Assembly: GCA_020636895.1 (NCBI GenBank)
Contig: JACJWZ010000001.1
Location: 1,231,501 to 1,295,500, forward strand
Direction: 5' to 3'
DNA: 64,000 nucleotides
Source of the DNA: Thermoleophilales bacterium
GTDB lineage: Bacteria > Actinomycetota > Thermoleophilia > Solirubrobacterales > 70-9
Positions 30,601-37,991 of the stretch are shown one piece after another. The notes below the pieces were generated by a model. That model saw only the letters and a program-made list of their open reading frames with translations. It had not been told where the DNA came from and did not search any database. The stretch's first letter is position 1. Every line of letters begins with the position of its first letter. Position numbers and translations under genes: made by a program.

Positions 30601-31587
30601 ATGGGGGCCATGAACACCTCCACGCGCACATATCCCCGTCCCCGCCCACTCCTGACCCGCGCAACGGCGGCGCTCTGCGCCGCCGTTGCGCTGCTCGCCG
30701 TCTCGACGGCGCCGGCGAACGCCGCGCCCAAGGCCACCGGCAAGTTCGCGGTCTCCGGGGTGGGTACCAACAACGAGATCACGAAGGGCCCCGACGGCAA
30801 TATCTGGGTCACCCTCGACAACGCGAACGACATCGCCCAGCTCACCCCGAAGGGCAAGGTGAAGGAGTTCGACGCGACCGACATCGCCAACCCGATCGGA
30901 ATCGCCTCCGGGCCCGGCAAGACCCTGTGGGTCACCCAGCCGGGCGGCGTCGCCGTCTTCGACCCCGCCGACCCGGACTCGGCCCAGAAGTACCTGATCA
31001 ACGACATCACCGACCCGCGTCCGATCGTGCGCGGCCCCGACGGCAACATGTGGACCGTCAGCGGCCAGAACGTGATCCGGATCCCGGTCGCCGATCCGAC
31101 CCAGGCCGTTTCGTTCCCTGTGATCGACGCCGGCCGCGACATCGACCGCGGCAAGGACGGCAACCTCTGGGTCGCCGACTTCGGCGGTCAGGTCGTCCGC
31201 GTCGACACCGACGGCAACGCGAAGGCGTTCGACACTGGCAACGGCTCCGGGCTGCAGGCGCTCGCCGCCGGGCCGCGCGGCGAGGTCGGGTACGCCGACC
31301 CCACCTCCAACCCGCAGATCGTCGGCCGGATCGTCGGCAAGAAGGTCAAGCGGACCAAGAGCGAGGGTGATCCCTTCGGCGTCGCGTACGCAGCGCGCAC
31401 CTATTGGATGCCACGGTTCGCCGCCGGCGACCTGCTGAGCCTCGATCCGAAGACCGGCAAGGCGGCACGGGCGGTCAAGCTCGGCAAGAACGCCGGCCCC
31501 CGCCGGATCACCACCGGCCCCGATGGCACCCTCTGGGTGACGCTCGACGGCGCCGACAAGATCGCACGCATCAGCGGCGTCGGCTGA
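30601..31587 (+). CDS. Secreted Vgb-like beta-propeller protein
   Basis: 328 residues with a signal peptide (LLTRATAALCAAVALLAVST, cleavage near ANA-AP). The mature part is a beta-propeller built of repeats of the type ITKGPDGNIWVT, GIASGPGKTLWVT, RPIVRGPDGNMWTV, DIDRGKDGNLWVAD and RITTGPDGTLWVTL, six to seven blades. This matches the virginiamycin-B-lyase-like/SMP-30-like fold; the enzymatic His/Glu set is not obvious, so a binding role is as likely as lyase activity. A second ATG at 30610 is an alternative start. Confidence 0.82.
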   Translation: MGAMNTSTRTYPRPRPLLTRATAALCAAVALLAVSTAPANAAPKATGKFAVSGVGTNNEITKGPDGNIWVTLDNANDIAQLTPKGKVKEFDATDIANPIGIASGPGKTLWVTQPGGVAVFDPADPDSAQKYLINDITDPRPIVRGPDGNMWTVSGQNVIRIPVADPTQAVSFPVIDAGRDIDRGKDGNLWVADFGGQVVRVDTDGNAKAFDTGNGSGLQALAAGPRGEVGYADPTSNPQIVGRIVGKKVKRTKSEGDPFGVAYAARTYWMPRFAAGDLLSLDPKTGKAARAVKLGKNAGPRRITTGPDGTLWVTLDGADKIARISGVG

Positions 31588-31680
31588 CCCCCAAGTCCCA
31601 TCTCGAACCATCCGCGCCACCGCCCGCATCGCGCCGGGCGGTGGCGCGGCGTCGTCTCGGGGCGTCTAGATTGCAGCTCG

Positions 31681-32673
31681 ATGCGTCGCGGCCTCGCCTT
31701 GCCGATCCTCCTCCTGGCCCTGCTCACCCTCGCGCTGCCCGCCGCCGCGCAGGCCAAGCCGCACGGATACCCGAACCCGAAGAAGTGCAACGGGATGAAG
31801 GCGCTGTGCGACCGGACGCTCGATCAGGTCGTCCTCCCCGGCTCCCACAATGCGATGTCCTCGCAGGAGCTCGGCTGGCTGCTCCCGAACCAGACGCTGA
31901 CGATCCCCGAGCAGCTCGACTTCGGGGTGCGGGCGCTCCTGCTCGACACCCACTACGGGCGCCTGCAGCCCGACGGCACCGTGATCACCGACGACGACGG
32001 CACCGTCACCACCGGCGAGCGCGGAACCTACCTCTGCCACGAGGTCTGCCAGATCGGCGCGTCGCCGCTCTCACCGGTGCTGCGGCAGATCCGCAAGTGG
32101 CTGCGGGCGAACCCGACCGAGGTGCTGCTGATCGAGAACGAGGACTACATCTCCAACGACGACTTCGTCTCGGCGATGACCAAGAGCGGCCTGCTCGACT
32201 ACGTCTACAAGGGCTCGCGAACGCCGTGGAAGACGCTCGGCAAGATGATCCGCAAGGGACGCCGAGTGGTCATGCTCGCCGACAACGACAAGGCGGTCGA
32301 CCCCGCTTGGTACCGGCCCACCTACGAGGGCCTGATGCAGGAGACGCCCTACACCTGGAACCCGCCGTCGAAGCTGACCGATCCCGCCAACTGGCCCAGC
32401 ACCTGCGTTCCCAACCGCGGCGGTCTCAGCGGCTCCCTCTTCCTGATGAACCACTGGTCGCCCTCGATCGCGCCGCTCACCCCCGATCCCGCCGCCTCGG
32501 CCGCCGTCAACGCGACCGACGTGCTCGTCGGCCGCGCAACCGAGTGCGCGGAGATCCGCGGTCGCTACCCGAACATCCTCGCCGTCGACCAGGTCTCCTA
32601 CGGCGGCCTCATCGACGCCGCCCGGGAGCTCAACTCGCTGCCGGCCGACGAAATCCACCCGCCGGGAACGTGA
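31681..32673 (+). CDS. Secreted PI-PLC X-domain protein
   Basis: 330 residues with a clear signal peptide (RGLALPILLLALLTLALPAA). Catalytic X-box features are present: LDQVVLPGSHNAMSSQEL (first His), LDFGVRALLLDTHYG, and TYLCHEVCQIG (second His). Bacterial PI-PLCs cleave phosphatidylinositol without calcium; phosphatidylinositol is made by actinobacteria, so self lipids or host lipids are both possible substrates. Six Cys suggest disulfides. The stop overlaps the next start (GTGA), so the following hydrolase is translationally coupled. Confidence 0.88.
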   Translation: MRRGLALPILLLALLTLALPAAAQAKPHGYPNPKKCNGMKALCDRTLDQVVLPGSHNAMSSQELGWLLPNQTLTIPEQLDFGVRALLLDTHYGRLQPDGTVITDDDGTVTTGERGTYLCHEVCQIGASPLSPVLRQIRKWLRANPTEVLLIENEDYISNDDFVSAMTKSGLLDYVYKGSRTPWKTLGKMIRKGRRVVMLADNDKAVDPAWYRPTYEGLMQETPYTWNPPSKLTDPANWPSTCVPNRGGLSGSLFLMNHWSPSIAPLTPDPAASAAVNATDVLVGRATECAEIRGRYPNILAVDQVSYGGLIDAARELNSLPADEIHPPGT

Positions 32674-33491
32674 GCCCGGGCGAGCTTCCCGAGGCGGGCG
32701 GGCTCGCCTACCGCGAGGCCATGCCCGACGGGGCGCCGCAAGGCTCGCCCGTGCTCTGCCTCCACGGCTTCCCCGAGACCTCGTACATGTGGAACGAGCT
32801 GCTGCCGGCGGTCGCCGGCGCCGGGCACCGTTGCGTCGCTCCGGACCTCCCCGGCTCCGGCCGCTCGCCCGCCGACCCCCCCAACACCTGGGAGCGGCTG
32901 GTCGAGGCGGTGGAGCGGTTCGTCGTCGCGCTGGAGCTCGATCCGGTCGTCCTCGTGGTCCACGACTGGGGTGGACTGATCGGCCTGCGCTGGGCGTGCG
33001 AGCACCCGGAGCGGGTCGCCGCGATGGTGATCAGCGACACCGGGTTCTTCCCCGACGGCCGCTGGAGCGGCATGGCCGAGGGGCTACGGACGCCGGGTAC
33101 CGGCGAGGAGATGCTCGCGGGGATGAACCGCGAGTCCTTCGGGCAGCTCATGGCGGCTTCCTCGAAGGGGATGGACGAGAAAACGGTCGACGAGTACTGG
33201 CTCTCGCTCGCGACGCCGGAGGGGCAGGCCGCGCAGCTCGAGATGTACCGCTCGGGCGACATGGAGAAGATCGCCCCCTACGAGGGCAAGCTCGGCGAGA
33301 TGACGGTGCCGACGCTGCTGCTCTGGGGCGAGGACGACCCCTTCGCCCCGGTCGCGGGCGCTCATCGCTTCCAGCGCGAGATCCCCGGCGCCGAGATCGA
33401 GATCGTCCCGGGCTCGGGCCATTTCGTCTACGCCGACGCTCCCGCGCAATGCGCGGAGGCGGTGGCGGCCTTCCTCGCGTCGTTGAGCTGA
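32670..33491 (+). CDS. Alpha/beta hydrolase of the haloalkane dehalogenase/epoxide hydrolase group
   Basis: 273 residues, GTG start overlapping the PI-PLC stop. Oxyanion motif LHGFPETSYMW, nucleophile Asp99 in VVHDWGGLIGLRW (Asp in place of Ser, followed by the halide-binding-type Trp), acid in LLWGEDDPF, and His251 in GSGHFVYAD. The Asp nucleophile places it with haloalkane or fluoroacetate dehalogenases and epoxide hydrolases rather than esterases; which one cannot be decided. No signal peptide. Confidence 0.87.
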   Translation: MSPGELPEAGGLAYREAMPDGAPQGSPVLCLHGFPETSYMWNELLPAVAGAGHRCVAPDLPGSGRSPADPPNTWERLVEAVERFVVALELDPVVLVVHDWGGLIGLRWACEHPERVAAMVISDTGFFPDGRWSGMAEGLRTPGTGEEMLAGMNRESFGQLMAASSKGMDEKTVDEYWLSLATPEGQAAQLEMYRSGDMEKIAPYEGKLGEMTVPTLLLWGEDDPFAPVAGAHRFQREIPGAEIEIVPGSGHFVYADAPAQCAEAVAAFLASLS

Positions 33492-33535
33492 CGCGCTCGC
33501 CGGGCAACCCGCCCCTCTATCCTGCGCCGCCGAGC

Positions 33536-35197
33536 ATGGCCGCACCGAGCGAGTACATCTTCACGATGCACCGGGTCTCCCGGACGCATCCGCCGAACAA
33601 GAAGGTCCTCGAGGACATCTCCCTGAGCTTCTTCCCCGGCGCCAGGATCGGCGTGCTGGGATACAACGGCGCCGGAAAGTCATCCCTGCTGCGGATCATG
33701 GCCGGGACCGACACCGAGTACCGCGGCGAGGCGCAGCTGCACCCGAACTCGACCGTGGGGATGCTCGAGCAGGAGCCGCAACTCGACCCCGAAAAGGACG
33801 TCAAGGGCAACGTCGAGGACGGGGTTCGCGAGCTGCGTGACATGCTCGACCGCTTCAACGAGCTCTCGATGAACTACTCGGACGAGACCGCGGCGGAGTT
33901 CTCGAAGCTGCAGGACAAGATCGACGCCGCCGACGCCTGGAACCTCGACCGCACGCTGGAGACGGCGATGGACGCGCTGCGCCTCCCCCCAGCCGACGCC
34001 GACGTCACCAAGCTCTCCGGCGGCGAGCGCCGCCGCGTCGCGCTCTGCCGGCTGCTGCTGAGCGCACCCGACCTGCTGCTCCTCGACGAGCCCACCAACC
34101 ACCTCGATGCGGAGTCGGTCGCCTGGCTCGAGAAGCACCTCGAGGAGTACAAGGGGACGATCGTCGCCGTCACCCACGACCGCTACTTCCTCGACAACGT
34201 CGCGGGTTGGATCCTCGAGCTCGACCGCGGCCGCGGCATCCCCTTCAAGGGCAACTACTCCTCCTGGCTGGAGCAGAAGCAGGCTCGCCTCGCGCAGGAG
34301 GAGAGCAAGAACGTCGCCCGCCAGCGCACGATCGCCTCCGAGCTCGAGTGGGTTCGCGAGAACCCGAAGGGCCGCCGCAAGAAGTCGAAGGCCCGCCTCG
34401 CCCGCTACGAGGAGATGCTCGCCGAACAGCAGGCCGTCAAGCGCGACGAGGTGCAGATCCAGATTCCCGCCGGACCACGCCTCGGCGACGTCGTGATCGA
34501 GGCCGAAGGCCTGAGCAAGGGCTTCGGCGACCGGCTGCTGATCGAGGATCTGTCCTTCTCCCTCCCCCGCGCCGGGATCGTCGGCGTGATCGGGGCCAAC
34601 GGCGCCGGCAAGACCACGTTGTTCCGGATGATCGTCGGCGACGAGACGCCCGACGGCGGCGAGCTGCGCGTCGGCGAGACCGTCTCGCTGGCCTACGTCG
34701 ATCAGTCCCGCGACGCGCTCGACGACGAGAAGTCGGTCTGGGAGGAGATCTCCGACGGGCAGGAGGAGATCGAAGTCGGCGCGATGCGGATGAACTCCCG
34801 CGCCTACGCCGGCGGCTTCAACTTCAAGGGCTCAGATCAGCAGCGCAAGGTCGGGACGCTCTCCGGCGGCGAGCGCAACCGCCTTCATCTGGCGAAGCTT
34901 CTGAAGAGCGGCGGCAACGTGCTGCTGCTCGACGAGCCGACCAACGACCTCGACGTCGACACGCTGCGCGCGCTCGAGGAGGCCCTCCTCGAGTTCGCCG
35001 GCTGCGCCGTCGTGATCTCCCACGATCGCTGGTTCCTCGACCGCGTCGCCACGCACGTGCTCGCCTTCGAGGGCGACTCGCAGGTCCGCTGGTTCGAGGG
35101 CAACTTCGAGGCCTACGAGGAGTTCCGCCACAAGGAGCTCGGCGCCGAGGCCGACCGCCCGCACCGGATCACCTACAAGAAGCTCGTTCGCGACTAG
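33536..35197 (+). CDS. ettA: Energy-dependent translational throttle A (ABC-F ATPase)
   Basis: 553 residues, normal EttA length. Two ABC domains: Walker A GYNGAGKSSL and GANGAGKTTLF, signature LSGGERRRVAL and LSGGERNRLHL, Walker B LLLLDEPTNHLD and LLLDEPTNDLD. Between them is the charged P-site tRNA interaction motif (ELEWVRENPKGRRKKSKARL region), and the arm insertion in domain 1 includes RFNELSMNYSDETAAE. EttA binds the ribosomal E site and gates elongation according to ATP level. Closing HRITYKKLVRD is typical. Confidence 0.95.
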   Translation: MAAPSEYIFTMHRVSRTHPPNKKVLEDISLSFFPGARIGVLGYNGAGKSSLLRIMAGTDTEYRGEAQLHPNSTVGMLEQEPQLDPEKDVKGNVEDGVRELRDMLDRFNELSMNYSDETAAEFSKLQDKIDAADAWNLDRTLETAMDALRLPPADADVTKLSGGERRRVALCRLLLSAPDLLLLDEPTNHLDAESVAWLEKHLEEYKGTIVAVTHDRYFLDNVAGWILELDRGRGIPFKGNYSSWLEQKQARLAQEESKNVARQRTIASELEWVRENPKGRRKKSKARLARYEEMLAEQQAVKRDEVQIQIPAGPRLGDVVIEAEGLSKGFGDRLLIEDLSFSLPRAGIVGVIGANGAGKTTLFRMIVGDETPDGGELRVGETVSLAYVDQSRDALDDEKSVWEEISDGQEEIEVGAMRMNSRAYAGGFNFKGSDQQRKVGTLSGGERNRLHLAKLLKSGGNVLLLDEPTNDLDVDTLRALEEALLEFAGCAVVISHDRWFLDRVATHVLAFEGDSQVRWFEGNFEAYEEFRHKELGAEADRPHRITYKKLVRD

Positions 35198-35207
35198 CCC
35201 CTGCGGC

Positions 35208-35546
35208 TCACGCCGGCGGTCCGCCGAATCCGACCTCGTTGCCGTCGGGGTCCCGGTAGACCTCCTTACGGACTCCGTTCGAGTACGTCTCCCGCTCATC
35301 GGGCTCCAGCCCGCGTCCAGCGATCTCGGCGACCCGCCCGTCGAGGTCTTGGCAGAACAGCGTGACGACAGCGTTCCCGTCCCCGCGCTCGTCCTCGACG
35401 ACGTAGATCGATCGCCCCTCCCCCAGCCGCCACACCGCTTCGGTGTCGTGAGGGAAGAACGATGGCTCGCCCAGCAGCTTCGTGTACCAGGCGAGCGCCG
35501 CATCGAAATCGCGGACGCGGACCCCGGCGAACAGCTCGAGATCCAC
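35208..35546 (-). CDS. VOC-superfamily (glyoxalase-like) protein
   Basis: 112 residues with the paired beta-alpha-beta units of the vicinal-oxygen-chelate fold: LFAGVRVRDFDAALAWYTKL and EVYRDPDGNEVGFGG at the two ends. Members include glyoxalases, dioxygenases and antibiotic-binding proteins; no clear metal-binding set to decide. Lies tail to tail with ettA and 20 bp from a second VOC gene, presumably an operon. Confidence 0.85.
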   Translation of the reverse strand: MDLELFAGVRVRDFDAALAWYTKLLGEPSFFPHDTEAVWRLGEGRSIYVVEDERGDGNAVVTLFCQDLDGRVAEIAGRGLEPDERETYSNGVRKEVYRDPDGNEVGFGGPPA

Positions 35547-35565
35547 GTCCGCGTCCCCGTCCCGC

Positions 35566-35925
35566 TCAGTCCCGCGGCGAGTAGCGGTTGTGGAGCATCA
35601 GGTCGTTGCCGTCGGGGTCCTTGAACAGGGCCATGTGGCAGACGCCCGTGTCGAAGGTGTCGCCGAGGAACTCGACGCCCTTCCCCTCGAGCTCGGCGCG
35701 GGCGGCCGCCACGTCGTCGACGTGCAGCGCCAGGTGCGCGTTGCTCTGCGGCTTGAACTCCATCCCCTGCTTCTCGGGCTCCCAGATCCCGAAGCAGGTC
35801 TCCCCCACCCAGAACTCGTAGTCGCTCTTCGGGTCCTGCCTGAGGCCGAGGGTCTCTACGTAGAAGGCTCTCGAACGGTCGGAGTCCTGCGTCGGGACGC
35901 CTACGAAGTCGAGCTTGGTGATCAT
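35566..35925 (-). CDS. VOC-superfamily (glyoxalase-like) protein
   Basis: 119 residues: LDFVGVPTQDSDRSRAFYVE, HLALHVDDVAAARAEL and MALFKDPDGNDLMLHNRYSP are the canonical VOC repeats. His in HLALHVDD and Glu in the first repeat could bind a metal. Distinct from its neighbour (about one third similar by eye). Function unknown; glyoxalase/bleomycin-resistance-like proteins of this size are often detoxification enzymes. Confidence 0.87.
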   Translation of the reverse strand: MITKLDFVGVPTQDSDRSRAFYVETLGLRQDPKSDYEFWVGETCFGIWEPEKQGMEFKPQSNAHLALHVDDVAAARAELEGKGVEFLGDTFDTGVCHMALFKDPDGNDLMLHNRYSPRD

Positions 35926-36042
35926 GCTGCCGCTCCTCTCGTGGCTGCGTGGTTGACTGCGCGGACCCTACGCGGGGTTGAGGTCAGGTTCGGTCCGCGT
36001 CCCCGATTGCCCCGAGCGGCCAAGGAAGGTCCCGAAACGACG

Positions 36043-36064
36043 AAACCCCGCACGTGGCGGGGCT
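36043..36064 (-). terminator. Possible terminator after tRNA-Gly
   Basis: CCCCGC / GCGGGG six-bp stem with five-base loop, ten bases past the tRNA 3' end, followed on the minus strand by the T-containing run TTTCGTCGTTTC. The U-tract is imperfect. Confidence 0.55.
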
Positions 36065-36073
36065 CCGTTCGCA

Positions 36074-36147
36074 AGCGGCTGATGGGATTCGAACCCACGA
36101 CCTTCTGCATGGCAAGCAGACGCTCTAGCCAACTGAGCTACAGCCGC
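36074..36147 (-). tRNA. tRNA-Gly (anticodon GCC)
   Basis: 74-nt cloverleaf on the minus strand: acceptor GCGGCTG / CAGCCGC, D-arm GCTC..GAGC, anticodon stem TCTGC / GCAGA with loop TTGCCAT (anticodon GCC), T-arm GTGGG-TTCGAAT-CCCAT, discriminator T. CCA not encoded. Confidence 0.95.
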
Positions 36148-36259
36148 GTGAAGCGGGCAGTCTAGATCACCGCCGGATCGCCCGGGGAGCCGGACCTGCG
36201 GGCGGCACGACTCGGCCAGGAGCCCCGGGACCACCAGGGCCGCCGGCTGCTCCGGTCGC

Positions 36260-36799
36260 CTACCTCGTCTCCAGCGTCTCCAGCGCCTGGTCGCAGCCTT
36301 CGGCGACCTCGTCGCGGTGACCCTCGGTCGACTGGCAGTTGATCATGTACTCCTTGTCGCCGTCGAAGATCGCGACGAGCTTGCTCTCGGCGCCCTCCGG
36401 CTGGGGGACGGAGACGGAGTCGAACGTGACCGACGGCAACCCCGCCGTGTCGCCGACGGTGCTGGTGGCGTCGGAGTCGACCTGGGCGATCAGCCCATCG
36501 AGCTCTTTCTGGGCGGCGTCGATGTTGCCGTCGTCGACCTCGATGGCGAGCTGGAAGGTCTGCAGGATGATGCCGTTGGTTTCGTCGATCCCGACGGCCC
36601 TGGTGTCCTCGCCGGAGTTGCCGAGCTGCTGGTCGAGGGTGACGTCGTCTGTCTCGCTCCAGTCCCCCGGGTACTCGAACGTGAACGGGTAGGCGTCGTC
36701 GTCGAAGGTGTTCGGTTCGTCGGAGTCGCTGTCGCCGCCGCATCCGAGCAGGAAGGCGGTGGCGAGCAGCGCGGCCAGGGAGAGGAAAACGTTCTTCAT
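36260..36799 (-). CDS. Lipoprotein of unknown function (PsbP/Mog1-like style)
   Basis: 179 residues. Signal peptide with lipobox LLGCGG, so it should be lipid-anchored on the outer face of the membrane. The mature part begins with an acidic linker (GDSDSDEPNTFDDDAYPF), then FTFEYPGDWSETDDV, GIILQTFQLAIEVDDG and PSVTFDSVSVPQPEGAESK, a pattern seen in PsbP/Mog1-like beta-sandwich lipoproteins. Two Cys (YMINCQST, AEGCDQAL) likely form a disulfide. No partner genes. Confidence 0.8.
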   Translation of the reverse strand: MKNVFLSLAALLATAFLLGCGGDSDSDEPNTFDDDAYPFTFEYPGDWSETDDVTLDQQLGNSGEDTRAVGIDETNGIILQTFQLAIEVDDGNIDAAQKELDGLIAQVDSDATSTVGDTAGLPSVTFDSVSVPQPEGAESKLVAIFDGDKEYMINCQSTEGHRDEVAEGCDQALETLETR

Positions 36800-36848
36800 G
36801 GCGCCATCATGCCCGAGCGGGCAGCGCCGCGTCAGAGCGGTCCTGGGC

Positions 36849-37250
36849 TCAGATGTCGGCGTCGAGCGCCTGGTTGACCAGCGCGTCGGCGTCGGAGTTG
36901 AACTCGCGCTTGACGTGGTTGAGCGTCCATTCGGAGAACTCGCCGAGCGCGTGCTGAGCCGCGGAATGGAGCGGTCGCAGGCCGGCGTCCTTGACCCGGT
37001 ACTCGCCGCGCACCTGCTTGACGACCAGCTCCGAGTCGCCGATCACATCCACCTCGGTGGCGCCGAGCTGCAGCGCCCGCTCGAGGCCGAGCAGGAGCGC
37101 CCGGTACTCGGCGACGTTGTTGGTCGCGCGGCCGATCGTCTCGCTGGCCTCGTGGATCACCTCGCCGTCCTCGTCGCGGAAGACGGCCGCGATCGCCGCC
37201 GGGCCAGGATTGCCGCGCGAGCCGCCGTCGACGTTCACGGTGAGCCTCAC
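36849..37250 (-). CDS. rnhA: RNase HI
   Basis: 133 residues, GTG start at 37250 overlapping the previous stop (GTGA). Catalytic acids: Asp in VDGGSRGNPGPAA, Glu in NNVAEYRALLLGL, Asp in DVIGDSELVVKQV and the late Asp in FNSDADALVN. This is the minimal RNase HI fold that removes RNA from RNA-DNA hybrids (R-loops, primers). A second RNase H of type II is encoded at 54147. No hybrid-binding or phosphatase domain is fused, unlike in mycobacteria. Confidence 0.93.
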   Translation of the reverse strand: MRLTVNVDGGSRGNPGPAAIAAVFRDEDGEVIHEASETIGRATNNVAEYRALLLGLERALQLGATEVDVIGDSELVVKQVRGEYRVKDAGLRPLHSAAQHALGEFSEWTLNHVKREFNSDADALVNQALDADI

Positions 37251-37942
37251 GGCGCGCCCTCCCCGGGGTCCGATCCGACGGTCCGCGCCTGCAGCGTCCC
37301 GTCGTTGCCGACGAGCAGGTTCCAGGCGCGATCCTCGCGCCGGAGCTGGTCGATCGTGTCCCCCTTGCCGGACTCGCGGACCTCGATCCCGTGCTCGCCC
37401 GCCGCGATCTCCCACTGGTACCAAGTGAGCTCCCAGGCGACGGTGACCCGGAACCCCGGAACCCCGGCGGCCGTCTCGATCGGCAGGGCGCTCGCCCGCG
37501 GCGGGCCGAGCGTCCGCGTCAGGCCGCCGACGGTGCGGCGATGGTCGGAGAAGTTGAAGGTGCGCAGCGCCTCGGCGAGCTCGACGTCGGCGGGGGTCGG
37601 CTCAACGGTGGCGGGGGTCGTCCGCCGCACCGTGATGCGGTCCTGTCGCGGGGCGGACGCTCGCTCGGGTTCGTCCGGCCCGCCCTGGCCCGCAGGGAGG
37701 CGCGCGAGCAGGCCGCTCAGCATCTGCCCGCGCGGACGCCGCCGCTCGCGCGCGGCGCCGGAGCTGCGCAGCTCCTCGGCCTCCTCGGGGCGCAGCCATC
37801 CGGCGGCCTCCGCGCGCGGCTTGCAGAGTTCGCAGACCGTCACCTCGACCCAGTCGCGGGTCAGGAAGCTGGTCGGGGTCTCCCCCGCGAGCAGGCGGCG
37901 GCCGCAAACGGCGCAGGCGGGATCGATGACTTCCTCGGTCAC
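37247..37942 (-). CDS. Zinc-ribbon protein of unknown function
   Basis: 231 residues. The N-terminus has CAVCGRRLLAGETPTSFLT and VCELCKPRAEAAGWLRP, two CxxC pairs, giving a treble-clef or zinc-ribbon. The linker is basic and disordered (ARERRRPRGQMLSGLLAR). The C-terminal ~110 residues form a folded domain (ALRTFNFSDHRRTVGGLTRT, WELTWYQWEIAAGEHGIEV, REDRAWNLLVGNDGTLQ). Not recognised by name. It is translationally coupled to RNase HI, so a role in nucleic-acid metabolism is plausible. Confidence 0.75.
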   Translation of the reverse strand: MTEEVIDPACAVCGRRLLAGETPTSFLTRDWVEVTVCELCKPRAEAAGWLRPEEAEELRSSGAARERRRPRGQMLSGLLARLPAGQGGPDEPERASAPRQDRITVRRTTPATVEPTPADVELAEALRTFNFSDHRRTVGGLTRTLGPPRASALPIETAAGVPGFRVTVAWELTWYQWEIAAGEHGIEVRESGKGDTIDQLRREDRAWNLLVGNDGTLQARTVGSDPGEGAP

Positions 37943-37991
37943 GGCCGCTCAGGTTAGATCACGGCCGGGCAGGCCCCGCGGTGGCCGATGA